64,000 nucleotides of DNA, from NCBI RefSeq assembly GCF_000428985.1, contig NZ_AUAZ01000006.1, positions 62,001 to 126,000 of the forward strand. Direction: 5' to 3'. Each line of letters starts with the position of its first letter. The first letter of the stretch is position 1. The notes under the pieces are model-generated. The model did no database searches. It saw nothing but the letters and a program-made list of their open reading frames with translations, and was not told where the DNA came from. Positions 52,159 to 59,955 of the stretch are shown here, piece by piece. A program made the translations under genes and the position numbers. Origin of the DNA: Marinobacterium litorale DSM 23545. GTDB lineage: Bacteria > Pseudomonadota > Gammaproteobacteria > Pseudomonadales > Balneatricaceae.

Positions 52159-52696
52159 ATCCTCCATCGACATGCTGCCGGCAGAGATCCGCGACGCACT
52201 CCATGAGCTGCTGCGCGACCCGACGGTGAACCAGCTGGAGGCCACCAAGCGCGTCAATGCGCTACTTGAGGCGGAGCAGCACGATACCCGCGTCAGCAAG
52301 TCAGCGGTGAACCGCTATAGCCAGAGGATGGATGCGATCGGCGAGAAGATGCGCCAGTCCCGCCAGATCGCCGAGATGTGGATCGGCAAACTAGGAAACC
52401 AGCCCCAAGGTCAGGTCGGCAAGCTGTTGAATGAATTCACCCGCACTATGGCGTTCGAGACCGCCCTGCATATGTCGGAGGATGAAGACCCAATTCCGCC
52501 GAAGCTACTGAAAGAGCTGTCGTTGGCGATCAAGCACCTGGAGGAAGCCGCCAGCGTAAACGAGAAACGCGAACGTGAGATCCGCCGCCAGATGGCCGAA
52601 GAAGCGGCTGATGCTGTGGACGAAGCAGCCAAAGCACAGGGCCTCACCGCTGACAGCGTCTCGCAGATCAAGGCGCAGATACTGGGGATTGCATGA
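52148..52696 (+). CDS. Small terminase subunit (Mu gp27/DUF3486)
   Basis: A 182-residue DUF3486 protein, the small terminase of Mu-like phages that recognises the packaging site. The pattern SSIDMLPAEIRDALHELLRD, the HTH-like VSKSAVNRYSQRMDAIGEKM, and a long helical C-terminus are family-typical. It precedes the large subunit with an ATGA-style overlap. Confidence 0.88.
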   Translation: MARKSSIDMLPAEIRDALHELLRDPTVNQLEATKRVNALLEAEQHDTRVSKSAVNRYSQRMDAIGEKMRQSRQIAEMWIGKLGNQPQGQVGKLLNEFTRTMAFETALHMSEDEDPIPPKLLKELSLAIKHLEEAASVNEKREREIRRQMAEEAADAVDEAAKAQGLTADSVSQIKAQILGIA

Positions 52697-54273
52697 ACCT
52701 CCAACAAACCGCCATCGCCCAGGCCGTCACCACCGGCCTCGAAGATCTCCAGCAGTTCAGTAAGGATGAAGTACTCCTCGGCTACCAGAAGCGCTGGATC
52801 GCCGACGACTCGCCGCTGAAAATCGCCCAGAAGAGCCGCCGAACCGGTCTCACCTGGGCGGAAGCTGCCGATGCTTGCCTATGTGCCGGTACCGCCCGCA
52901 GCGAGGGTGGAACCAACCACTTCTATGTGGGCAGCAACAAGGAGATGGCCCGCGAGTTCATCGAAGCCGTAGCCATGTGGGCGGGTGCATTTGATCGTGC
53001 TGCTGGCGAGATCCAGGAAGAAGTACTCCAGGACGAAGATAAAGACATCCTAACCTTCGTCGTCTACTTCGCCAGCGGCTTCAAAGTGCAAGCGCTGTCA
53101 AGCAACCCCAGCAACCTGCGCGGTATGCAGGGCAACGTCACCATCGACGAAGCCGCCTTTCATGAGCGCCTGGCCGAAGTGCTCAAGGCCGCACTGGCAC
53201 TCACCATGTGGGGTGCGAAGGTCCGTATCATTAGCACCCACAACGGCATCGACAACCTGTTCAACCAGCTGATCCAGGACAGCCTGGCCGGGCGCAAACG
53301 TTACAGCGTGCATACCATCACGCTCGATGACGCCTGCGCCGAAGGCCTCTACAAGCGCATCTGCCAAATAACCCGCAAGGAATGGACACAGGAAGCCGAG
53401 GACGAGTGGAAAGCCGGTCTGCTGAAAGACACGGCCACCGAAGAGGACGCGCTGGAGGAGTACTACTGCGTGCCCAAGTCGGGCTCTGGCGTGTACATCA
53501 AGCGCTCCCTGGTCGAGCGGGCAATGGTGTCCGATCGCTCTATTCCAATCCTGCGCTGGACCGCACCAAAAGACTTTGAGCTGCAGAGCGAAGACTCCCG
53601 CGTCGTGGATGTGCAGGAGTGGTGCGAAGTCGTTTTGCAGCCCGAGCTGGACAAGCTCAATCCGTTGTATCGCCACGTATTTGGCGAGGACTTCGCCCGC
53701 AAAGGCGACTTATCCGTATTCACGCCGATGGCGATCCGGCCTGATCTGACCAAGCGCACGCCGTTTGTGGTTGAGCTGGTCAATGCCCCCTACGACACCC
53801 AGCGGCAGATTCTCTTCTACATCCTGGAGCGTCTGCCACGCTTCACCGGCGCTGCCTTCGATGCGACCGGTAACGGTGGGTATCTCGCTGAAGCTGCTCG
53901 CCTGCGTTGGGGGGCTGACATGATCGACTGCGTCATGCTTAACCTTCCCTGGTATCGCGAGTGGATGCCCAAGCTCAAGGCGGAGTTTGAAGACGATAAT
54001 CTGGAGATCCCGCGCCACGAAGATGTGCAGTCCGACGTTAGTAAGATCCAGATGAAACAGGGTGTGCCTCAAATCGAGAAAGGTTCGGGTAAAGGGGCCG
54101 ATGGGCAACAGCGACACGGTGACTTTGCAGTCTCCCTGGTAATGGCTGTGCGAGCCAGCTGGTTGGAGGGTGGCGCGATCGACTTTACTCCACTCCCCGG
54201 CAAAGGCGGCCTCTATGGTACTGCCGACGACGATGACGACGACCTTCCACGTTATGACTCAGGAGCCTGGTAA
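52693..54273 (+). CDS. Large terminase subunit (Mu gp28-like)
   Basis: A 526-residue packaging ATPase and nuclease. The P-loop is of the terminase type (QKSRRTGLT, residues 47-54 region), the Walker B with catalytic glutamate reads NVTIDEAAF, and the nuclease part lies after about residue 330 (FDATGNGGYLAEAARLRWGA and downstream acidic residues). It packages phage DNA by the headful mechanism from Mu-type ends. Overlaps the portal start by one base. Confidence 0.93.
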   Translation: MNLQQTAIAQAVTTGLEDLQQFSKDEVLLGYQKRWIADDSPLKIAQKSRRTGLTWAEAADACLCAGTARSEGGTNHFYVGSNKEMAREFIEAVAMWAGAFDRAAGEIQEEVLQDEDKDILTFVVYFASGFKVQALSSNPSNLRGMQGNVTIDEAAFHERLAEVLKAALALTMWGAKVRIISTHNGIDNLFNQLIQDSLAGRKRYSVHTITLDDACAEGLYKRICQITRKEWTQEAEDEWKAGLLKDTATEEDALEEYYCVPKSGSGVYIKRSLVERAMVSDRSIPILRWTAPKDFELQSEDSRVVDVQEWCEVVLQPELDKLNPLYRHVFGEDFARKGDLSVFTPMAIRPDLTKRTPFVVELVNAPYDTQRQILFYILERLPRFTGAAFDATGNGGYLAEAARLRWGADMIDCVMLNLPWYREWMPKLKAEFEDDNLEIPRHEDVQSDVSKIQMKQGVPQIEKGSGKGADGQQRHGDFAVSLVMAVRASWLEGGAIDFTPLPGKGGLYGTADDDDDDLPRYDSGAW

Positions 54274-55838
54274 TGGCTAAATCCACCATTCTCGACATCA
54301 ATGGGCAGCCCTTCGACCTGCAGGATCTGGAAGAGCCGCAGACCGAGGCGGACTCAAAGCTGGCCCAGCTGCACCGTCATTTTGGCAGCCATCCATCCAG
54401 TGGCCTGACGCCAGCGAAGCTGGCCACCATCATGCAGGAAGCCGAGCAGGGCGACCTGATGCGCCAGTGCGAACTGGCCGAAGACATGGAAGAGAAAGAC
54501 GCCCATATCCAGAGCGAGCTGGGCAAGCGAAAGCTGGCCATGCAGGGGCCTGACTGGAACATTGTGCCTCCTCCCAACGCCAGTGCTGCCGAGAAGCGCG
54601 ACACCGAGATGATTGAGGAGTTGCTGCGTTCCGCCACCTGGTTGGACGATGCAATTTTCGATAGTGGAGACGCAATCCTAAAGTGTTTTTCTAACCAAGA
54701 GCTTCGTTGGGAGTACGGTGACAAGACCCATTACATCACCGATACCGAGTGGCGCGACCCGAGCTGGTTCCAGACCCACCCGGACAACCGTAACCAGCTG
54801 CGCCTGCGCGATGGCAGCCACGAGGGCGCCGAGCTGCGCAACTTCGGCTGGATCAGCCATCAGGCGAAAGCCAAGTCCGGCTACCTATCCCGCCGGGGGT
54901 TGGTGCGCGTGCTGGCCTGGCCCTTCCTGTTCAAGAACTACAGCGTTAGAGACTTGGCCGAGTTCCTGGAGATCTACGGCTTGCCGTTGCGGCTGGGTAA
55001 GTATCCTGAAGGTGCCAGTGAGCGTGAGAAGCTGACACTGCTGCGTGCCGTAATGAGTATTGGCCACAATGCAGGCGGGATTATCCCACGTGGAATGGAG
55101 ATCGAGTTTCAGAAAGCGGCAGAAGGTCAGTCTGACCCGTTTATGGCGATGATGAACTGGTGCGAGAAGAGTCAGTCCAAGGCGATCCTCGGCGGTACAC
55201 TTACCAGCCAGGCTGACGGCAAAACCAGCACCAACGCTTTGGGCAACGTCCACAATGAAGTGCGTCAAGAGATCCGCGATGCAGACCTCAAAGCGCTGGC
55301 CAACACCTTCACCCGCGATATCGTCTACCCGTTGTATGTGCTCAACGGCCGCAGTTTCAAAAGCCCGCGCCGCATTCCGCGCTTCGAGTTCGATCTGAAC
55401 GAACCTGAAGACCTGACCCTATTCAGTAAGCCGTTGAAGGGCCTAGTCGAGCTGGGCGTACAGATTCCGACTAGCTGGGTCTATGAAAAGACCCGCATCC
55501 CGCAGCCAGCCGGCGATGAGCCCGTGCTGACGATTCAGCCTCGCATGCCAGCGCTGCCACAGCAGACGAAACTGGCAGCACTCAAGGCAGGTGATCAGCA
55601 AAATCAGGATGTGGTCGAGCAGTACGTGGGTCAGCTCCAGGAAGTAACCAGCGATTCCAGTACGGCGCTGATCGACCAGATCCGCGAATTGGTAGACTCA
55701 GCAGACAGCCTGGAAGCGATCCGCGACGGTCTGATGGAACTGGAGCTGGATGCCTCTGAGCTAGCTGACGCTATGGCTGAGGCGCTTCAGGCCGCTGCGC
55801 TGGCCGGACGTTACGAGCTGCTCCAGGAGGCGCAGTAA
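54273..55838 (+). CDS. Portal protein (Mu gp29, DUF935)
   Basis: A 521-residue DUF935 portal protein through which DNA enters and leaves the head. Hallmarks are RQCELAEDMEEKDAHIQSEL, SRRGLVRVLAWPFLFKNYSV, and AEFLEIYGLPLRLGKYPEGA. The C-terminal 100 residues are helical and acidic. Abuts the MuF-type head gene (stop/start overlap TAATG). Confidence 0.93.
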   Translation: MAKSTILDINGQPFDLQDLEEPQTEADSKLAQLHRHFGSHPSSGLTPAKLATIMQEAEQGDLMRQCELAEDMEEKDAHIQSELGKRKLAMQGPDWNIVPPPNASAAEKRDTEMIEELLRSATWLDDAIFDSGDAILKCFSNQELRWEYGDKTHYITDTEWRDPSWFQTHPDNRNQLRLRDGSHEGAELRNFGWISHQAKAKSGYLSRRGLVRVLAWPFLFKNYSVRDLAEFLEIYGLPLRLGKYPEGASEREKLTLLRAVMSIGHNAGGIIPRGMEIEFQKAAEGQSDPFMAMMNWCEKSQSKAILGGTLTSQADGKTSTNALGNVHNEVRQEIRDADLKALANTFTRDIVYPLYVLNGRSFKSPRRIPRFEFDLNEPEDLTLFSKPLKGLVELGVQIPTSWVYEKTRIPQPAGDEPVLTIQPRMPALPQQTKLAALKAGDQQNQDVVEQYVGQLQEVTSDSSTALIDQIRELVDSADSLEAIRDGLMELELDASELADAMAEALQAAALAGRYELLQEAQ

Positions 55839-57055
55839 TGCCGGAGTTCGCCAGCCGTCCGTTTAGCGAGGCGATAGACTACTTTAACCAGAAAGCGCCA
55901 CTACCTACCAATGGCTGGCAGGATGTGTACGGGCCGCAGCATGACCGGGCTTTTATGGTCGCCGGTGCCAATAAAACCGCGATTGTTGAAGACTTCGCTA
56001 CCGCTATCCAGGCTGCCATGGAAAATGGCGAAACTCTGGAAGAGTTCAGAGCCCGCTTTGACGATATCGTCACCCGACACGGCTGGGACTATAAGGGTAG
56101 CCGGGGCTGGCGATCGCGGCTGATCTACGAGACCAACATCCGACAGAGCTACAACGCTGGACGCGAGCGGCAGATGAGTGACCCGGCCTACCGCGAGCGC
56201 TTCCCCTTCATGCAGTATCGCCATTCTGGTGCCGAAAACTACCGCCCACAGCACAAAGCATGGGATGGGCTGGTGCTCCGCGCAGATGATCCCTGGTGGG
56301 ACGTGCATAGCCCTAGCAACGGTTACGGCTGCAAGTGCAAGAAGTTCCCAGTCTCGCGCCGCCAAGCCAAGCGGCTGGGCCGTGAGGTACCGGATGAAAC
56401 ACCAGAGGATGAGTACCGTGAGTTCCTGGATGAACGCACCGGCGAAGTGAAGCAGATCCCGCTCGGCATCGATCCGGGCTTTGAGCATCGGCCAGGTGCC
56501 AGTCTGCTGCGCCCGTTTGCCAACCGACACCGTGCCGAACTGCCGGAGCATGTCCAGCCGGTACCGGTGAACACCTCCACCAAGCCGACATTGCCGGAGC
56601 CAGCACCAACAACCCCGGATCTGTTACTGGATGATGCGCGCCCCCTGGACGATTACCTGAACACCTTCCTGGAAGAGTTTGGTGTTGATGGGCCGACGCT
56701 GTTTCGTGATATCACCGGCGAGCCGATCGCCCTCGACCGCATCATGTTTGAAGGGGCCGATGGCGCCATCAGTATCGATGAGAGCTTACGCCCTTATATC
56801 CGCCTGCTGGCCCGGACACTACAGCAGCCCGACGAGGTATGGACGCTGCTGGAGCCCGACATCAAAGACGCTAAGCGGCTGCGCGTTAAGCGGCGATACC
56901 TCAAACGCTGGCAGCAGGATGGCCGCATCGGATTCACGCTATTCGATCAGGGGCAAGGCGTATGGACCGGCCGAGCCGTTATGGACAGCGATGAATCCAT
57001 GGAGCAACTGCGCGAAGGCGTGTTGCTTTACCACCGCACGGAGGATGGCTCATGA
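55838..57055 (+). CDS. Head morphogenesis protein (MuF/gp30) with C-terminal PBECR-like nuclease domain
   Basis: A 405-residue protein. Residues 1-200 are the SPP1 gp7/Mu gp30 head morphogenesis domain, with SRLIYETNIRQSYNAGRERQ and WWDVHSPSNGYGCKCKKF. A proline-rich linker (about 230-255) leads to a C-terminal region (about 270-405) resembling the PBECR2 domain (barnase/EndoU/RelE-like fold) known from MuF proteins: ARTLQQPDEVWTLLEP, RVKRRYLKRWQQDGRIGFTL. This may act as a toxin delivered with DNA. The domain match is by pattern only. Confidence 0.88.
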   Translation: MPEFASRPFSEAIDYFNQKAPLPTNGWQDVYGPQHDRAFMVAGANKTAIVEDFATAIQAAMENGETLEEFRARFDDIVTRHGWDYKGSRGWRSRLIYETNIRQSYNAGRERQMSDPAYRERFPFMQYRHSGAENYRPQHKAWDGLVLRADDPWWDVHSPSNGYGCKCKKFPVSRRQAKRLGREVPDETPEDEYREFLDERTGEVKQIPLGIDPGFEHRPGASLLRPFANRHRAELPEHVQPVPVNTSTKPTLPEPAPTTPDLLLDDARPLDDYLNTFLEEFGVDGPTLFRDITGEPIALDRIMFEGADGAISIDESLRPYIRLLARTLQQPDEVWTLLEPDIKDAKRLRVKRRYLKRWQQDGRIGFTLFDQGQGVWTGRAVMDSDESMEQLREGVLLYHRTEDGS

Positions 57056-57669
57056 GCGGCGTGCAGGAGCGGATCACCGTCGACTTTGACGATACCCAGG
57101 TACAGGACGTTTTGAACCGTGTACTGCGGGTGACCGAAAACACCGAGCCGGTGATGATGGAGATCGCCGAATACCTCCACGGCCAAACCCGTGAGCACTT
57201 CGACAATGAGAAAGCCCCAGATGGTACGCCCTGGGCGAAGGTGAAACCGGAAACGCAGGAAGAGAAGAACCAGGGCTACTACGTCGGCGGCGAGCGCACC
57301 TCGCTGCCGATCCCCGGCAAGACTCTCCACGGGGTGACCCTCAACCTGCGGGATATGATCCACCCGTTCTGGAGCAAGACCGAGGCGGGAGTCAGTACCG
57401 GCATGGAAACCGATGCCTACGCGGCCGCTCACCAGTTCGGTACGGAAGGCATGACCATCAGTGTGCCCAGTCACCAGCGTCTGATCACCCAGGTGTTCGG
57501 TCGCCAATTGCCGTTTCCCGTCTGGGCAACGGTGGGAGCGTACAGCTTCCAGGGTGGCTTACCCGCCAGGCCATTCTTTGGTGTCGGCCCGGATGATGAG
57601 CGGGAGATATTGGACATCCTGGAGGACGAAATACTGACGCATACACAAGCGCCATCAGGGCGTATTTAA
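57052..57669 (+). CDS. Phage virion morphogenesis protein (Mu gpG-like)
   Basis: A 205-residue protein of the gpG virion-morphogenesis family, needed for tail or head-tail maturation. The pattern MMEIAEYLHGQTREHFDNEK, PDGTPWAKVKPETQ and the C-terminal PARPFFGVGPDDEREILDIL is diagnostic. Overlaps the previous gene by ATGA. It is followed by a 93-bp gap with direct repeats. Confidence 0.88.
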   Translation: MSGVQERITVDFDDTQVQDVLNRVLRVTENTEPVMMEIAEYLHGQTREHFDNEKAPDGTPWAKVKPETQEEKNQGYYVGGERTSLPIPGKTLHGVTLNLRDMIHPFWSKTEAGVSTGMETDAYAAAHQFGTEGMTISVPSHQRLITQVFGRQLPFPVWATVGAYSFQGGLPARPFFGVGPDDEREILDILEDEILTHTQAPSGRI

Positions 57670-57710
57670 GGTTCTTGGTGTATGTCGGTAGCGGATTTCA
57701 TAGTTTGTCG

Positions 57711-57731
57711 ATTCTAACGGTATTCTAACGG
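57711..57731 (+). repeat. Direct repeat ATTCTAACGG upstream of the membrane-protein gene
   Basis: ATTCTAACGG occurs at 57711-57720 and 57722-57731, 11 bp apart. It lies in the AT-richer 93-bp gap between gpG and the membrane-protein gene, so it may mark a local promoter or insertion point. Confidence 0.4.
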
Positions 57732-57762
57732 CTAACAGCGCTTTTATTGATAGAGGTTTGAC

Positions 57763-58287
57763 ATGACTACAGGGACTGGTGGCAATGACGCGGCTAAAAA
57801 CAGCAGCGACGGCGAGAACTCAAGTTATCGAACTATGCTCATTGAGGTTGTCCACAATCTCAATTCGAGCTTTGACAAGTTGGTGGTAACTCTCTCTGGT
57901 GGGGCGCTGGCAGTATCAATCACTTTCCTGAAGGACGTTATCTCGATAGAGCAAATCGTTCAGCCGTGGTTGCTTTTGACGGCTTGGGGCCTCTTCGTCT
58001 TTAGTCTAGCCAGCATATTAGGAGAGATACTGTTCGGAATGGAGGCGTACAAGCTGGCACTTCGGCAGCTCGATGACGGAACTATTTATGAAGGACGTCC
58101 AGGTAAATTGTTTTCGGCGCTGTCCTGCTGGCTTCAGAGGCTCGCAATAATAACCCTAGTTTCTGGATTGTTGCTATTATCGGTATTCACCTTAGTGAAT
58201 ATGGGAGATAGCAATGGCAGCAGACAAGCAGAGACCGAACAATCCGCCGCGCCCCCCTCGCCAAACACCTCAACGCCCGAGGCCTGA
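57763..58287 (+). CDS. Three-helix membrane protein, likely accessory (moron) gene
   Basis: A 174-residue protein with a polar N-terminus, three hydrophobic segments (about 41-56, 68-92 and 122-147) and a hydrophilic tail rich in Ser/Pro/Thr. It interrupts the conserved head operon between gpG and the protease gene, has AT-richer sequence than its neighbours, and its own intergenic space. These are the marks of a moron expressed from the prophage. Function unknown; superinfection exclusion or host protection is possible. It is overlapped by a proline-rich small gene. Confidence 0.7.
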   Translation: MTTGTGGNDAAKNSSDGENSSYRTMLIEVVHNLNSSFDKLVVTLSGGALAVSITFLKDVISIEQIVQPWLLLTAWGLFVFSLASILGEILFGMEAYKLALRQLDDGTIYEGRPGKLFSALSCWLQRLAIITLVSGLLLLSVFTLVNMGDSNGSRQAETEQSAAPPSPNTSTPEA

Positions 58288-58360
58288 GCCACATATAGAC
58301 TCGCCAGGAAAGAGAGAATGGCAACCACCGCCGCCACCGCCGCGCCCAAAGGAGAAATAA
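58214..58360 (+). CDS. Proline-rich 48-residue small protein overlapping the membrane gene
   Basis: Starts out of frame inside the last 74 bp of the membrane gene and runs 73 bp past it. GGGAGA lies five bases before the ATG. The product is basic and proline-rich (about one residue in three), with ends MAADKQRPNNPPRPPRQTPQ and WQPPPPPPRPKEK. No signal peptide or lipobox Cys, so it is not an Rz1. Probably the partner of the membrane protein. Real-gene status rests on the ribosome-binding site and composition. Confidence 0.55.
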   Translation: MAADKQRPNNPPRPPRQTPQRPRPEPHIDSPGKREWQPPPPPPRPKEK

Positions 58361-58361
58361 C

Positions 58362-58381
58362 CTCCAACCCACGTTAAACCA
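58362..58381 (+). promoter_or_regulatory. Late-region motif, copy 3
   Basis: CTCCAAC-CCAC-GTTAAACCA, the third copy, two bp after the proline-rich gene and 32 bp before the protease start. Only the four-base spacer differs from copy 1 (GTGG). Confidence 0.5.
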
Positions 58382-58393
58382 CCTCCCCTGAAC

Positions 58394-58414
58394 ATGCCGC
58401 CATCATGGCGGCAT
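58394..58414 (+). repeat. Hairpin overlapping the protease start codon
   Basis: ATGCCGCC / GGCGGCAT with a 5-nt loop; the right arm ends in the AT of the protease ATG at 58413. It may regulate translation or end the transcript of the accessory genes. There is no T-run after it. Confidence 0.6.
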
Positions 58415-59528
58415 GAGCATTTCAAACCACACCGCACTCGCAGTACTCGCCAGCCGGATCGGGAACCACCCAGTCGCTATTCTGGCGCTGGATCTGTCCG
58501 CCGACTCTGACGGCTGGCAGCAGCTGCTCCCCGCTGGGCACTTCAAGGCGATCGATGGCCGTCCCAGCGATGTGCCTGGCGGTCACTGGTTCTTGGATGA
58601 GGGTATCGCCCGTCGCCTGATCGAGCGGGCCCAGGCTGCAGCCAACGACCTGGTTATCGATTACGAACATCAAACCCTCTACAGCGAACAGAACGGCCAG
58701 CCGGCACCGGCTGCCGGCTGGTTCAAGGATGCTGAGTGGCGTGAGTCCGGGCTCTGGATACGCCCGAGTTGGACCGACCGTGCCCGCGACTTCATCCAGA
58801 GCGGCGAGTACCGCTACCTCTCAGCTGTTTTTCCCTACGACAAACGTACTGGCGAGCCGCTGTCGTTGCACAGCGCCGCCCTCGTTAACCGTCCCGGTAT
58901 CGACGGCATGCAGGCCGTTGCCGCACTGAACGCTCAACTCCCTATAACTGAACAGGAGACTGTGATGAACGAACACATGCGCAAGCTGCTCGCCAAGCTC
59001 GGTATCAAAATTGCCGAGGGTGCCGAGCTGACCGAGGAGCAAGCCACCGCTGCGCTGAGCGCCTTGGATGGACTGACCTCCAAGTCTGAACGTGCTGGTG
59101 AGCTGGAAACCGAACTCGCCACACTTAAGGCAAAACAGCCTGCTCAGGGCGTGGATCTTTCCAAGTACGTGCCGGTTGATACCTATAACGCGCTGGTCAC
59201 CGCTCATGCCGCGCTGAAAGCGGGTGCCGAAACCGAGAGCGCTGAGCGCCTGATCGCTGATGCCCGCAAGGACGGCAAAGTGCTGGCTGCTGAAGAGGAC
59301 TACCTGAACCAGTTCGCGGAGCAGCAGGGAGTGGCCGCGCTGAAGGCGCTGATCGACGCCCGTCCGGCAGTTGCTGCGCTCAAGGGTAAACAGACGGACG
59401 AACAGGACACCCAGAAGGACCAGGGCAAAGGCAAGGACGCTGATCTGACTTCCGAGGACCTCGCGGTGCTGAAGGCCACCGGCCAGTCCCGCGAGGAGTT
59501 CATCAAATCCAAGCAGGAGCTGAACTGA
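58413..59528 (+). CDS. Head maturation protease (Mu gpI-like) with nested scaffold
   Basis: A 371-residue protein of the Mu gpI family. The N-terminal 180 residues are the protease (IDYEHQTLYSEQNGQPAPAA, YLSAVFPYDKRTGEPLSLHS). The rest is an acidic, coiled, Ala/Glu-rich scaffold (LTEEQATAALSALDGLTSKS). An internal in-frame ATG at 58965 with AGGAGA should give the scaffold alone. No clear Shine-Dalgarno precedes the first ATG, which is inside a hairpin. Confidence 0.85.
   Translation: MSISNHTALAVLASRIGNHPVAILALDLSADSDGWQQLLPAGHFKAIDGRPSDVPGGHWFLDEGIARRLIERAQAAANDLVIDYEHQTLYSEQNGQPAPAAGWFKDAEWRESGLWIRPSWTDRARDFIQSGEYRYLSAVFPYDKRTGEPLSLHSAALVNRPGIDGMQAVAALNAQLPITEQETVMNEHMRKLLAKLGIKIAEGAELTEEQATAALSALDGLTSKSERAGELETELATLKAKQPAQGVDLSKYVPVDTYNALVTAHAALKAGAETESAERLIADARKDGKVLAAEEDYLNQFAEQQGVAALKALIDARPAVAALKGKQTDEQDTQKDQGKGKDADLTSEDLAVLKATGQSREEFIKSKQELN
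58965..59528 (+). CDS. Nested scaffold protein (Mu gpZ-like)
   Basis: An internal in-frame start within the protease gene. AGGAGA ends six bases before the ATG, and the translated part starts at MNEHMRKLLAKLGIKIAEGA, exactly where the scaffold-like domain begins. The product would be 187 residues. Mu makes its scaffold gpZ by the same arrangement from gene I, so this is a well-supported inference. Confidence 0.75.
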   Translation: MNEHMRKLLAKLGIKIAEGAELTEEQATAALSALDGLTSKSERAGELETELATLKAKQPAQGVDLSKYVPVDTYNALVTAHAALKAGAETESAERLIADARKDGKVLAAEEDYLNQFAEQQGVAALKALIDARPAVAALKGKQTDEQDTQKDQGKGKDADLTSEDLAVLKATGQSREEFIKSKQELN

Positions 59529-59529
59529 T

Positions 59530-59916
59530 ATGGGCGCTATTGCAGAACGCGACGGTCGCAAGCGCGGCTACCCGATGAAGGCCGGTGCCAACCTGGCCGC
59601 CAACGTACCCGCTGTACTCGATAGCGGCTACCTCACCGATGTGTCGGACGGCTCCGGCAGTGCCACAAGCGCAGGTGTAACCACCTTCGAAGCGGATAAC
59701 AGCGCGGGGGCCAATGGCGACGTGATCGCTGAAGTGGTCAGCGGTGAGCACAAGTTCGCGAACAACGGCGATATCACCGTCGCCAATGCGGGCGCGACTG
59801 CCTACTTCGTGGATGACTCCACCGTATCCAGCGACTCCGCCACCAGCTCTCGCAATGCCGCCGGCACGATCACCCAGGTCGACGGTGACGGTGTCTGGGT
59901 AGCGCTCGGCGTTTAA
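59530..59916 (+). CDS. Putative head decoration or accessory capsid protein
   Basis: A 128-residue Gly/Ala/Ser/Asp-rich protein that resembles phage lambda D-like head decoration or spike proteins by size, composition and position just before the major head gene: VPAVLDSGYLTDVSDGSGSA and the C-terminal TITQVDGDGVWVALGV. It follows the scaffold stop by one base. The fold is probably beta-rich. Family membership uncertain. Confidence 0.65.
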   Translation: MGAIAERDGRKRGYPMKAGANLAANVPAVLDSGYLTDVSDGSGSATSAGVTTFEADNSAGANGDVIAEVVSGEHKFANNGDITVANAGATAYFVDDSTVSSDSATSSRNAAGTITQVDGDGVWVALGV

Positions 59917-59955
59917 GCGGGCGTTAAAACCGAACAGCTCTAACAGGAGAGATTG

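Noticed and set aside
58214-58360. The proline-rich frame as an Rz1 spanin
   Set aside because: There is no signal peptide or lipobox Cys, and a proper Rz/Rz1 pair is already present at 50443-51021.
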